Origin: Lachnospiraceae bacterium XBD2001
GTDB taxonomy: Bacteria > Bacillota > Clostridia > Lachnospirales > Lachnospiraceae
NCBI GenBank assembly: GCA_900116395.1
Contig: FPAN01000003.1
Coordinates: forward strand, 310,001-374,000
Direction of reading: 5' to 3'
DNA: 64,000 nt
The notes under the pieces are model-generated. The model ran no database searches, was not told the origin of the DNA, and saw only the letters and a list, made by a program, of their open reading frames with translations. This document shows, piece by piece, positions 6,935 to 16,477 of the stretch. Each line of letters opens with the position of its first letter. The stretch's first letter is position 1. A program made the position numbers and the translations under genes.

Positions 6935-9076
6935 CTAAATCAATGCATTTGCATCCAAAATCATTGCAACTTCACCATCACCGAGGATAGTAGCACCGCT
7001 AATAATCTTGTTGTTCTCAATAACTTTACCGAGAGATTTAATTACGATCTCTTGCTGACCAATCAGGTTGTCAACTACAAGGCCGGCGTAATTGTCGCCC
7101 TTCTTAACGATGACAACGATGAGGGTATCCGGTTCTTCTTCCATTGGCTCGAAATCCAACAATTCGCCGAGACGAATCAACGGAATAACAAGTCCACGAA
7201 GATGGATAACTTCCTTCGCCTGAACATACTTGATGTCGCTGGTAGGAATATCCTCAATGGTCATGATGCTACCAAGAGCAATCGCATATTTCTCATCACG
7301 AACCTCAACCATGAGGGCCTGAATAATAGCAAGTGTCAGAGGCAAGCGAACGGTGAAGGTAGAGCCCTGTCCCAATTCGGATTTGACTTCTACATCGCCG
7401 CCCAGGGCTTCGATGTTGGACTTAACAACATCCAAACCAACGCCTCGTCCGGAAATATCGGTAATCTGCTTCGCCATGGAGAATCCAGGGTTAAACAAGA
7501 AATCAATGATTTCCTTCTGGCTTAAGTTCTCTGCTTCTTCCGCAGTAACAAGTCCACGCTCAATCGCCTTATTCAAAACGGCTTCCGTATTGATTCCGGC
7601 ACCGTCATCTCCAACCTGAATAATAACGTTGTTGCCTTCCTGGAACGCATTCAGGAAAATGGTTCCCTGTTCCGGCTTACCGGCAGCTTTACGAACCTCC
7701 GGGCTCTCAATACCGTGATCAGCGGAGTTACGTAACAAGTGCTGCAACGGATCACCAATCTGATCCACAACGGTACGATCCAACTCGGTCTCTTCACCGG
7801 TCATTACCAATTCCATTGGCTTGTTGAGCTTACGGGACAAATCACGAATCATACGTGGGAACTTGTTAACCGTACTCTCGATAGGAACCATTCGAACCTT
7901 CATAACAGATTCGTGAAGGCTTGTGGTAATACGCTCTAAGTATTCCACCTGCTCACGGAAGGTCTGATCCATATCACCGGCCTTGGAATCGGAAGAACTA
8001 ATGGAAACAATAGAGTTCTTCGCAATAATCAACTCAGAAACCTGATTCATAAGGTCATCGAGCTTCTCAATATCTACACGAACGGTACGTGCGGTAACCG
8101 GCTTGTTGGCTGCCTTCTTATTGTTTGCTGCAGGTGCATTCTTCTTAGCTGCAGGAGCCGGTGCACTGCTTGCTGCAGGTGCAGGTGCCGCCGGAGCTGC
8201 TTCAGCTGCAGGGGCTGCCTCAGGTGCCGGTGCTTCTGCTGCAGGGGCTGCTTCAGAAGCCTGTTCATACATCTCATATGTTACCTTGCCGCATTCAACG
8301 CTCTCAATCTCAGAAACTGCGGAAACAGCTTCTTTCATGGCGTTCAAATCATCGCCGGAACAACCAACGATACAGCTGAAGGTAAACTCAAACTTCTCAT
8401 CCTCAATTTCCTGAGCGGATGGATTGTAAATTAAAATCTCACCATAGTCTTCCAAAGCCTTGAATACAAGGAAAGCTCTGGCTGCCTTCAGTAAGCATTC
8501 CGGATGAATATGTAAAGTGAAGCCGTACAGATTCAAGCCGGACTCCTGTGCAGATTTTAATTTGCCCTTATCAGAGTCATCCAGCTTCAATGTCTTATAT
8601 TCTTCGCCTTCGGCTGCTTCTGCAGCTGGAGCACCTTCTGCCGGCGCTTCTGCGGTCGCTTCATCTGCTGCCGGAGCGGCGGAGTCGCCACTTGCACCAT
8701 TCAAATAATCATTCAGCTGCTTAATCAGGACTTCGTTATCTTCCGTACCTTCGTCGGAAGTATTCTTAACGTTATCCAAATATCCTTCAATGGCGTCCAA
8801 GCACTGGAATAAAATATCAATCAGATTACTGTTAACCTTGATGGTGTCATTACGCACCTCAGAGAACACGTTCTCCATATCATGAGTCAAGTGCTGCATG
8901 CGCTTGAATCCCATAGTTCCGGCCATACCCTTCAAAGAGTGAGCCGCACGGAAAATCTCATTGATGGTGTCCTTGTTTTCCGGTTCCTGCTCCAAAGCCA
9001 TGATGTTATCGCTCAGGCTCTGAATGTGTTCATTTGTTTCGTCAATGAAAATATCAAGATACTGACTTACATCCAT
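6935..9076 (-). CDS. cheA: Chemotaxis histidine kinase CheA
   Basis: The protein has 713 residues with the full set of CheA domains: HPt (1-~110) with phospho-accepting His46 in AAHSLKGMAG; an Ala/Pro/Glu linker; a CheY-binding P2 domain (~165-275); a second very Ala/Pro-rich linker; dimerisation helices; an ATPase domain with N-box (LLRNSADHGIE), G1 (GDDGAGI) and G2 (GRGVGLDVV); and a C-terminal CheW-like regulatory domain. It phosphorylates CheY and normally CheB in response to receptors. The CheB encoded just upstream lacks the acceptor Asp, so CheY may be its main target here. ATG start with GGAGGTTG upstream. Confidence 0.97.
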   Translation of the reverse strand: MDVSQYLDIFIDETNEHIQSLSDNIMALEQEPENKDTINEIFRAAHSLKGMAGTMGFKRMQHLTHDMENVFSEVRNDTIKVNSNLIDILFQCLDAIEGYLDNVKNTSDEGTEDNEVLIKQLNDYLNGASGDSAAPAADEATAEAPAEGAPAAEAAEGEEYKTLKLDDSDKGKLKSAQESGLNLYGFTLHIHPECLLKAARAFLVFKALEDYGEILIYNPSAQEIEDEKFEFTFSCIVGCSGDDLNAMKEAVSAVSEIESVECGKVTYEMYEQASEAAPAAEAPAPEAAPAAEAAPAAPAPAASSAPAPAAKKNAPAANNKKAANKPVTARTVRVDIEKLDDLMNQVSELIIAKNSIVSISSSDSKAGDMDQTFREQVEYLERITTSLHESVMKVRMVPIESTVNKFPRMIRDLSRKLNKPMELVMTGEETELDRTVVDQIGDPLQHLLRNSADHGIESPEVRKAAGKPEQGTIFLNAFQEGNNVIIQVGDDGAGINTEAVLNKAIERGLVTAEEAENLSQKEIIDFLFNPGFSMAKQITDISGRGVGLDVVKSNIEALGGDVEVKSELGQGSTFTVRLPLTLAIIQALMVEVRDEKYAIALGSIMTIEDIPTSDIKYVQAKEVIHLRGLVIPLIRLGELLDFEPMEEEPDTLIVVIVKKGDNYAGLVVDNLIGQQEIVIKSLGKVIENNKIISGATILGDGEVAMILDANALI

Positions 9077-9080
9077 TGCT

Positions 9081-10274
9081 TCAACCTCCTATTTCTTTGA
9101 CAATAGCGTTTGCAATGCCTGTAATCGGCGCAGATTGATTAGATAAGCCCATTTGGTCCGTTGCCTTTGGCATTCCGTAAACAACGCAAGTATCTTCGCT
9201 CTGTGTGATTACGTACAACTTCTTCTTGGTCCTTAATGATGCAATGCCTTTGGAGCCATCCGCTCCCATACCGGTCAGCACGACACATAGAATATTATCG
9301 ATCGATAAATGTTCTAAGGATTCGTACATCACGTCGGCGCATGGGCGCAAGTTGTTCACAGGCGGATCATCAAAGACCCTGGCCACTAGTTTCCCTTGGT
9401 TTTCAATGACCTGAAGATGTCTGCCGCCCGGAGCAATATAGACATGATCCGGTAACAACACTTCATTCGGCTCGGCTTCTTTGACGGTTAATTTCGCTTT
9501 GGAATCGATTCGCTCTGCCAAGGATTCGGTAAATCCTTTTGGCATGTGCTGTACGATTACCACCGGTACTCCCAAATGTTCCGGAAGCATTGGGATCATG
9601 GTATGCAATGCTTGAGGGCCTCCGGTGGAGGAAGCAATTGCAATCAAGCTATATTTACCTGTACGAGCAGGTCTTGGAGCAACAGTTGGTGTAGGGCTTG
9701 GAGTCACTTCCGGCTTCGGCTCTGCTTTCGGTGTCGAAGGTGCGGTTGCAACTTTCACATTCGGAACCGGCGCAGGTCGCGGAATCGGCGCAGCCTTCGG
9801 AGGTGGTGTTGGTCGATTGGGTCGTATCACAGTCTTCGCCGCCTGTGATGCATTCACAGGAGCTGCTTCTGTTAACGGTTTGCCAACAGCTACATACAAT
9901 GCCTTCTCCAACTCTCTGGAGAAGCTCATCTTATCCGGGCCGGCCAGTCGGTACGGTCGTAAAACGAATTCCACCGCACCGGACTCTAAAGCCTCAATGG
10001 TAATATCCTGATCTTCCTTAACCGCTGCACAAATCGCAACGACTGGAACCCGAATATCGTTTGCCTTCATTCGCTTCAAGACTTCTAGTCCCGAGACTCT
10101 TGGAAGCATCATATTCATGGTTACAGCGTCATAGGAATTCTTGGTCAAAGCACGATACGCACTCTCACCGTCAGAACATACATCCGTTGCTTGAAAACCT
10201 TGGATTGAATTGATTATATCACACATGAGTTTTCTCATGAGTGCAGAGTCATCGACGACTAGAATCTGATACAT
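9081..10274 (-). CDS. cheB: CheB chemoreceptor methylesterase with a degenerate receiver domain
   Basis: The protein has 397 residues: a receiver domain (1-~125), a long Pro/Ala/Lys linker (~133-206, longer than usual), and a methylesterase domain. The esterase triad is intact: Ser216 in ASSTGGP, His243 in QHMPKG, and Asp339 in GMGADG. In the receiver, the acidic pair Asp8-Asp9 is kept, but the phospho-acceptor Asp is Asn54 (codon AAT, in TMNMMLP), the conserved Ser/Thr is Cys82 and the conserved Lys is Arg106. Aspartyl phosphorylation should therefore not work, though the domain may still fold and regulate. The ATG directly follows the stop of the PilZ gene. No cheR is visible in the window. 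Confidence 0.93.
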   Translation of the reverse strand: MYQILVVDDSALMRKLMCDIINSIQGFQATDVCSDGESAYRALTKNSYDAVTMNMMLPRVSGLEVLKRMKANDIRVPVVAICAAVKEDQDITIEALESGAVEFVLRPYRLAGPDKMSFSRELEKALYVAVGKPLTEAAPVNASQAAKTVIRPNRPTPPPKAAPIPRPAPVPNVKVATAPSTPKAEPKPEVTPSPTPTVAPRPARTGKYSLIAIASSTGGPQALHTMIPMLPEHLGVPVVIVQHMPKGFTESLAERIDSKAKLTVKEAEPNEVLLPDHVYIAPGGRHLQVIENQGKLVARVFDDPPVNNLRPCADVMYESLEHLSIDNILCVVLTGMGADGSKGIASLRTKKKLYVITQSEDTCVVYGMPKATDQMGLSNQSAPITGIANAIVKEIGG

Positions 10275-11015
10275 TTACATATCCCCTTGTTCCTTTTTGC
10301 GCATCTTACGTTGCTGTTCAAAAATGTACTTGACGATCATTTCCTGCCATTCTGAGTCACGATACAAAAATTTCACGCGATAAATATGGTTGGAATTTTT
10401 GGGATCAAATTTATTTTCTAATATTTTACCAAATAATTCTACATTTATCTTACTATTTCCATCTTCAATTGTAAATTGTAGCAGTGCATAAGGTTGTTCC
10501 CCCACATCCAGCTTGGATGCAAACCTTGCGCCTCCTCCACTCAAATCAAGGATGGTTACTGCTCCCATATTGGTACGAAGTTCCGTATGTTCCTGCAACA
10601 ACGTACGTATGCTTGGTAGCTTGAGCAATGTTTTTTCATCCATATTCAGCGCCAGAAAATATCCCGGCAAGGTGCAATCCAATCGATAGTATTCCCTCCG
10701 TTGGAATCGTTCTAACTTACCGATCATGATTGCTTTCATGATGTAGAACTGGCCGCGTTTATACCGTTGTACAATCTCTACCGTGCCGACACGAAGCCCT
10801 GCCTTCGTAGAAAAAACCAGCTCGTAGCGAATGTTGAGAGGTAACAATACCAGCTTACCACCGACACTTGGCACATCCAACTCCAAGGAGCCGTCATCCA
10901 ACACGTCAAACACCTTGCTGACAAAGGATTGTACCGTCTGTCCCGTGGTCTCACTACGCTTTGCTTCCTGATGGATTCGAATATCTACTTTTGTTCCGGG
11001 TAATATTTCAGCCAT
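10275..11015 (-). CDS. YcgR-like PilZ domain protein (probable c-di-GMP flagellar brake)
   Basis: The protein has 246 residues from the ATG at 11015 (MAEILPGTKVDIRI), which has AGAGGA upstream; a longer frame running back into flhG is not used. The N-terminal ~100 residues form a YcgR-type beta domain. The PilZ domain carries both c-di-GMP motifs: RFQRREYYRLD (RxxxR type) and LDLSGGG (DxSxxG type). YcgR/DgrA proteins bind c-di-GMP and slow the motor by touching the stator or switch. It lies between flhG and cheB, where B. subtilis has no gene. Confidence 0.85.
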   Translation of the reverse strand: MAEILPGTKVDIRIHQEAKRSETTGQTVQSFVSKVFDVLDDGSLELDVPSVGGKLVLLPLNIRYELVFSTKAGLRVGTVEIVQRYKRGQFYIMKAIMIGKLERFQRREYYRLDCTLPGYFLALNMDEKTLLKLPSIRTLLQEHTELRTNMGAVTILDLSGGGARFASKLDVGEQPYALLQFTIEDGNSKINVELFGKILENKFDPKNSNHIYRVKFLYRDSEWQEMIVKYIFEQQRKMRKKEQGDM

Positions 11016-11025
11016 AACATTCCTC

Positions 11026-11898
11026 TTACGATTTGTTAATAAAGTTTCGGAAAAAATCAGTAAGTCCCCATCGATTGTTTGTTGTTGTATCTTCTCCCAA
11101 AATCGTTTTTGCGATTTGTTCAAACGCCTTCGAAGAACGGGCGGATGGTGATGCAATGGAAACAATTTGCTGGTGAATCACCGCCTGCTCCAAAGCACGG
11201 TCACTAGGCACCATTCCAAGGTACTCCATCTGACCCTGTAAGAATCTGCCTACAACGGAGTTCAACTTCTGATACAAATTCTTGCCTTCTTCCAAAGAAT
11301 TCACCTTGTTGGCAACCATACGAATCTTGGTCATCTTCGGATCATACTTCGGGCTCTTATGCATTGCCTTCACCAAAGAATAGGAATCCGTAATGGAAGT
11401 AGGTTCCGGTGTGGTTACCAGCAATACCTCCGGTGATGCAACGGCAAATTCCAATACCGTATCGGAAACACCGGCTCCGGTATCAATAATCAGCACGTCA
11501 CATAACGCATTCAATTCCGAAAGGGAACGAATCAAATGACGTACCTGCAATTCATCCAGATTATTCAGGCTAACGATTCCGGATCCACCGGATACGAAGC
11601 CAATCCCCATAGGTCCTTCAGATACTATATCGGCAATCTTCATATCACCGTAAATCACGTCACTGAGATTATATTTGGGCACGCGGCCAAATAACACCTC
11701 GACATTGGCAAGACCAAAATCCGCATCGAAAATAATAACGCGCTTTCCCAGTTGCCGAAACCAAACACCTAAATTCACCGCAAGATTGGACTTGCCGACG
11801 CCGCCCTTACCGCTGGTAACGGTAATTACCCGGGCCTGTTGTATATAGTTTAATTCCTGCGCCTTCACAATGTTGCGAAGATGTTGTGCCTGGTCCAT
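11026..11898 (-). CDS. flhG: Flagellar number/placement ATPase FlhG (MinD/ParA family)
   Basis: The protein has 290 residues. The deviant Walker A motif VTSGKGGVGKSNLAVNLG lies near residue 27, followed by DADFGLANVEV and IIDTGAG, all typical of the MinD/FlhG group. FlhG (YlxH) stimulates the GTPase of FlhF and controls flagellar number and position. Its ATG directly follows the flhF stop (GGAGGACACTAAATG), giving tight translational coupling. The N-terminal peptide (QAQHLRNIVKAQE) contains the QxxxLR-type motif known to activate FlhF. Confidence 0.93.
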   Translation of the reverse strand: MDQAQHLRNIVKAQELNYIQQARVITVTSGKGGVGKSNLAVNLGVWFRQLGKRVIIFDADFGLANVEVLFGRVPKYNLSDVIYGDMKIADIVSEGPMGIGFVSGGSGIVSLNNLDELQVRHLIRSLSELNALCDVLIIDTGAGVSDTVLEFAVASPEVLLVTTPEPTSITDSYSLVKAMHKSPKYDPKMTKIRMVANKVNSLEEGKNLYQKLNSVVGRFLQGQMEYLGMVPSDRALEQAVIHQQIVSIASPSARSSKAFEQIAKTILGEDTTTNNRWGLTDFFRNFINKS

Positions 11899-13242
11899 TT
11901 AGTGTCCTCCCAACAGCTGCCGAACCATCTTTTGTGAATCCACCACTTCAATATCGTTCGGAACGGTCTGTCCCGTCGTAACATAAGACAACTCCTGGCC
12001 GGAGTATAACTTCATGTTGTAGACGTTACCGTAGGTCGAAGTCTCATCCAACTTCGTAAAAATCAAATCAAAGTCCGTAAACTCTTTGTATGCATCAATA
12101 ATTGCCTTCAGATCCGCACGCTTGGTGGTCGCACTTAACACCAGATAAATGGAGCGCAGATACTTGGCATCCAATGCATTCAATAAGTTCTCCAGATTCT
12201 CCCGCTGTTCCTGGTTCTTATGGGAAAATCCAACCGTATCAACTAGAATCAGATCACAATCCGCTTGGGAAGCGACCAGTTCATTCAAATTCTCCGGTGT
12301 ATAGCAAATAGCAAATGGAGCCTTCAGAATGCGGGCATACTCTGCTAACTGATTAGTGGCTGCAATTCGGTACACGTCACTGGTGATAAGGCCAACCTTC
12401 TTGTGCATTCCTACCTGGAACATGGAAGCAAGCTTCGCAATGGTTGTTGTTTTGCCAACACCGGTTGGTCCCACCAAGAATACCACCTGGGGATGACCAC
12501 CCTCACGTAACTGAATCGTCTTCGGCTTGCCCATTTTCAATACCATCTTCTGGTAAACGTTGGAAATCAAATAATCCAAGCTGTTACCGGATGCAAGAAT
12601 TTTGCCCATATCTTCCAATAACTGATTGATATAGACCTCTTCCAATTCATGATCTAACAGATTGTTATACAGAATCTTAAGGAAAGAACGATTGCTGGTA
12701 GCACGATTCAAAAAGTTCGGCCCTTCCGATGCAGTAGGTTCAACTGCAGGCTTGGAAGGCTTCACCTCCGGAGTAACCACAGGCTTCACTTCCGGCGCAG
12801 CAGCCGGCTTCTCCTCTACCTTCGGTGGGAACATCGGACGAAACTCCTTCGGCGCTGCATCGTTCTTTTTCAATACTTCGGAAATTTCCTGGAAGGCACT
12901 CTTTAAGTCCTCTTCATTGGCATTCAAAGAGATCTTCTCATCCGCAACAGCGGAAAAATTGCCGGCGATTGGTGTAGGCGTTGTCTTTGGTACCGGTACC
13001 GGTTCCGGCTTCACAGGAGCTGCCGTTTCCGACACCTTCTCTAAGTTCTGTCCAAAACCGATCGTGGTAAGATCATCTTCCACTGCGGCTGTTACTTCGT
13101 ACTCCGCCTTTTTGAAAATACCAAATAGGCCGCCTTTGCCAACTTCCTTGACATTCAAAATGACCACTTGGTTCCCAAGTTCACTTTTGGCTGCCGCAAT
13201 TGCTTCTTCTTTTGTCTTTCCCTGAAACTTCTTAATGGTCAT
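11899..13242 (-). CDS. flhF: SRP-type GTPase FlhF
   Basis: The protein has 447 residues. The N-terminal B domain (~1-60, IKKFQGKTKEEAIAAAKSELG) and a long Pro/Lys/Glu linker (~85-190) precede the SRP-family NG domain. GTPase motifs are GPTGVGKTTTIAKLA (G1), DTVGFSHK (G3, normally DTAGR/DTVGR) and TKLDE (G4). FlhF sets the site of flagellar assembly and acts with FlhG. It follows flhA with one spacer base. Confidence 0.95.
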   Translation of the reverse strand: MTIKKFQGKTKEEAIAAAKSELGNQVVILNVKEVGKGGLFGIFKKAEYEVTAAVEDDLTTIGFGQNLEKVSETAAPVKPEPVPVPKTTPTPIAGNFSAVADEKISLNANEEDLKSAFQEISEVLKKNDAAPKEFRPMFPPKVEEKPAAAPEVKPVVTPEVKPSKPAVEPTASEGPNFLNRATSNRSFLKILYNNLLDHELEEVYINQLLEDMGKILASGNSLDYLISNVYQKMVLKMGKPKTIQLREGGHPQVVFLVGPTGVGKTTTIAKLASMFQVGMHKKVGLITSDVYRIAATNQLAEYARILKAPFAICYTPENLNELVASQADCDLILVDTVGFSHKNQEQRENLENLLNALDAKYLRSIYLVLSATTKRADLKAIIDAYKEFTDFDLIFTKLDETSTYGNVYNMKLYSGQELSYVTTGQTVPNDIEVVDSQKMVRQLLGGH

Positions 13243-13243
13243 C

Positions 13244-15292
13244 TTAGCCTGTCACCATCCCAACTGATTGTAATTCTACGTTATTCTCAACCTCATTGTA
13301 GGACACTACGATAAGGTCATCAAAGAAATCCTCCGATAATTTCTTGAAATACATACGAACGATTGGGGAGCAAACCACAATGGCTGCTTTGCCCATCTCC
13401 TCAATCTTGGCTACTTCTACCTTAGTAGACTCCATAATCGCATGAATGCGCTCCGGATCCAAGGTAATATAAGCCCCCTGCTCCGTCTGTTTTATGGAAC
13501 CCATAATCTCCTGTTCCACCTTAGGATCCACAGTGATTACACGGTTCACCTCATTCGGTTCGAAGTACTTGCCGCTGATGGCACGCTTCAATCCCTGGCG
13601 AACATACTCCGTCAATACATCCGTATCTCTGGATGTGGAAGCATGGTCTGCCAAGATTTCAAAAATGGTAAGCAAATCTCGAATAGAGATGCCTTCCCTC
13701 AGCAAGTTCTGCAATACCTTCTGAATCTCACCCAAATTCAACAGAGACGGTGTCAATTCATCTACCAATACCGGATTGGTTTCCTTCAGGTTGTTAACGA
13801 GATTCTGAACATCCTGACGGGTCAGAAGCTCAGCAATATGCTGACGGATCACTTCCGTCAAATGGGTTGCAATAATGGAAGGCGGATCAACAACCGTATA
13901 GCCCAAGCTCTCCGCGCGCTCTCGCTGACTCTCGGTAATCCAAAGAGCCGGCAAATGGAAGGAAGGTTCCTGTGTTGGAATTCCAACAATTTCCTCTTCC
14001 ACATAGCCCGGATTCATAGCCATATAATGGTCGAACATAATCTCACCTTCGGTAATCTGAATGCCCTTAATTTTGATAATATACTGGTTCGGATTCAGCT
14101 GGATGTTATCGCGCAAACGAATAATCGGAACTACCGTACCAAGTTCGAGAGCAATCTGTCGTCGAATCATAACGACACGATCCAGCAAGTCTCCGCCCTG
14201 ATTCACATCTGCAAGCGGAATAATACCGTAACCGAACTCCAACTCGATTGGATCTACGGACAAGAGAGATACCACGTTCTCCGGCCGTCGAATCTCTTCG
14301 GCCTCCGATTCTTCCGCAGCCACTTCCTGTTCGATGGACTCTTCTCCGATGGTCTTCTGCATGGAGCGACCGGTAATAATGAAGGCCAGACCAAATGCAA
14401 GGAACATCACGGTATTCAACGGTGTAAAAGCAAACACAATCATTACCACGCCAACGATATAAAGCGCCTTCGGAAGACCGAACAGCTGCTTCACAAGTAA
14501 GCCGGAGAAATCTGCTTCCTTGGATCCCTTGGTTACCAAAATACCGGTTGCCAAAGAAATCAAAAGAGACGGAATCTGAGATACCAATCCATCACCGATG
14601 GTAAGAATACCATACTGGTTCAGTGCATCCCCTGCCGCCATTCCGCCACGGGTCACGCCCATGACAATACCACCGATTAAGTTAACAAAGGTAATGATAA
14701 GGCCCGCAGCCGCATCTCCCTTTACGTACTTCGTAGCACCGTCCATGCTACCGAAGAAACTGGCTTCGTTCTGGAGCTTCTCACGGCGTCCCTTGGCCTC
14801 TTCGTCTGTAATAGCACCGGTATTCAAATCCGCATCAATCGCCATCTGTTTACCCGGCATAGCATCCAAGGTAAAACGAGCGGTTACTTCCGCAACTCGT
14901 TCAGAACCCTTATTGATAACGACGAACTGTACAATCAATAAGATAACGAAAATAATGGCACCAACAATCAAATCGCCGCCACCTACGAAGGTACCGAACG
15001 TTGTAACTACGTTACCCGGATCACCGGTTGTTAAGATCAAACGGGTCGAAGAAACGTTCAATGAAATTCGAAAGATGGTGGTAAACAAAAGAATCGTTGG
15101 GAAATTGGACATTTCCAAAATCTCCTGGGTATAGAGACAACGAATCATGATGACCAATGCAATTGAAATGTTGAACGCCAACAACATGTCCAACATGACA
15201 GAAGGAATCGGGACGATCAAAAATACAATTGCGGCCAGTATATACGCAGCAACGCCGACGTCAGTCGATTTAATACCACTGGTAGCGTCCAC
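13244..15292 (-). CDS. flhA: Flagellar export gate protein FlhA
   Basis: The protein has 682 residues, the usual length. An N-terminal half with about eight membrane helices includes the conserved cytoplasmic loop (RFTLDAMPGKQMAIDADLN), and the C-terminal half is the soluble export-gate domain that docks substrate-chaperone complexes. The start is a GTG at 15292 (MDATSGIKS) with GGAAGGAG 7 bases upstream. The 71-base gap to flhB (15293-15363) is A+T-rich, with no clear promoter or terminator. Confidence 0.97.
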   Translation of the reverse strand: MDATSGIKSTDVGVAAYILAAIVFLIVPIPSVMLDMLLAFNISIALVIMIRCLYTQEILEMSNFPTILLFTTIFRISLNVSSTRLILTTGDPGNVVTTFGTFVGGGDLIVGAIIFVILLIVQFVVINKGSERVAEVTARFTLDAMPGKQMAIDADLNTGAITDEEAKGRREKLQNEASFFGSMDGATKYVKGDAAAGLIITFVNLIGGIVMGVTRGGMAAGDALNQYGILTIGDGLVSQIPSLLISLATGILVTKGSKEADFSGLLVKQLFGLPKALYIVGVVMIVFAFTPLNTVMFLAFGLAFIITGRSMQKTIGEESIEQEVAAEESEAEEIRRPENVVSLLSVDPIELEFGYGIIPLADVNQGGDLLDRVVMIRRQIALELGTVVPIIRLRDNIQLNPNQYIIKIKGIQITEGEIMFDHYMAMNPGYVEEEIVGIPTQEPSFHLPALWITESQRERAESLGYTVVDPPSIIATHLTEVIRQHIAELLTRQDVQNLVNNLKETNPVLVDELTPSLLNLGEIQKVLQNLLREGISIRDLLTIFEILADHASTSRDTDVLTEYVRQGLKRAISGKYFEPNEVNRVITVDPKVEQEIMGSIKQTEQGAYITLDPERIHAIMESTKVEVAKIEEMGKAAIVVCSPIVRMYFKKLSEDFFDDLIVVSYNEVENNVELQSVGMVTG

Positions 15293-15363
15293 AGCAATTC
15301 TCCTTCCTTAGTTACTAAAAAACACAAAATGTATTATTTTAAGCAAAAATAACACAAGATATA

Positions 15364-16476
15364 CTATCTATTATTATAAATGACTGCGAGAACCTCTGCA
15401 ACTGCTTGATACAGCTCCGGCGGGATTTCTTGCCCTACATCCACCGTTGCATACAAGCTTCTTGCCAAAGGTTTGTTCTCTACCACAGCCACATTGTTAT
15501 CCTTCGCAACTTCTTTGATTTTCTGGGCCAGATACTGCTCACCTTTGGCCACAACAATCGGAGCATTGGCCTCATCGGCATCATACTTAATGGCAACCGC
15601 CAAATGGGTCGGGTTCGTAATAACAACGTCCGCCTGAGGCACGGAGGCCATCATACGGCGCTGGGAAGCCTCACGCATACGCTGACGCTGCTGACCCTTG
15701 ATCTGCGGATCTCCTTCTGCGTCCTTGTACTCGTCCTTCACTTCCTGCTTGGACATCTTAATGTCCTCTTTGAATTTCCACTTGCGGAAAATCAAGTCCG
15801 CAATACCCACAATCATATAAACCAGGGAAATTTTAAGCCCGGTGCTGATCACAAGATCACCAACCAAGGCCACCCCACGAAAAAGACTTAACTCGTAAAG
15901 GGCAAACAGCTCTCCCGCATGGTCCCTTAGGCTGATATAAGCGATAAATGCAATAACAAATATTTTCACAATGGACAAAAACAGGTTAAAAACGGACTCC
16001 TTGGAAAAGAACATACGCTTCAAACCGTTGATGGGATTGAACTTGTCCAGCTTCGGCTTCATCGGTTCAAAACTGATTTTGAAACGGAACTGCAAGCCGG
16101 TACTGAGAGCCGCCACGATAAATCCGCCGATAAAAAACGGCGCACAAATAATGATAATCTGCAAGATTACCTGTGCAACAAACCCCTGAAAGGTATCCAT
16201 GGAAATGCCGTGTGCTTCGTGGGAAGTAAATTCCAAAATCACATCCCCATACACCCACTGAAACACATTCACAAAGCGGCCGGCCATAAAGCCTACAAAC
16301 AGGCGAATCCATAGAAACATAAAGAACAGCTCAACACCAAAAGCGAACTCCTGGCTCTTACCAACCTGCCCCTTCTTACGGGTATCTTCGATTTTCTTGG
16401 CGGTTGCGGGCTCCGTCTTCTCATCGGAGAAGAACTGCAAGTTATACCGCAACACAATCTGCAAAGACTCTTCCAT
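15364..16476 (-). CDS. flhB: Flagellar export switch protein FlhB
   Basis: The protein has 370 residues. An N-terminal cytoplasmic segment (DEKTEPATAKKIEDTRKKGQ), four membrane helices and a cytoplasmic C-terminal domain are seen. The autocleavage motif NPTH is intact (VVITNPTHLAVAIKYD). FlhB switches export specificity from hook to filament proteins after FliK measures the hook. It follows fliR with one spacer base. Confidence 0.97.
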   Translation of the reverse strand: MEESLQIVLRYNLQFFSDEKTEPATAKKIEDTRKKGQVGKSQEFAFGVELFFMFLWIRLFVGFMAGRFVNVFQWVYGDVILEFTSHEAHGISMDTFQGFVAQVILQIIIICAPFFIGGFIVAALSTGLQFRFKISFEPMKPKLDKFNPINGLKRMFFSKESVFNLFLSIVKIFVIAFIAYISLRDHAGELFALYELSLFRGVALVGDLVISTGLKISLVYMIVGIADLIFRKWKFKEDIKMSKQEVKDEYKDAEGDPQIKGQQRQRMREASQRRMMASVPQADVVITNPTHLAVAIKYDADEANAPIVVAKGEQYLAQKIKEVAKDNNVAVVENKPLARSLYATVDVGQEIPPELYQAVAEVLAVIYNNR

Positions 16477-16477
16477 G

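Noticed and set aside
8103..8414. Ala-rich open frame antisense to cheA
   Set aside because: It is a mirror of the Ala/Pro linker of CheA; no ribosome site or family, as for the similar frames opposite cheB (9625-10011) and flhF (12662-13225).
11016..11165. Longer N-terminus for the PilZ protein (MFPLHHHPPVL...)
   Set aside because: It lies within flhG in another frame and lacks a ribosome site; the ATG at 11015 has AGAGGA and gives the family length.
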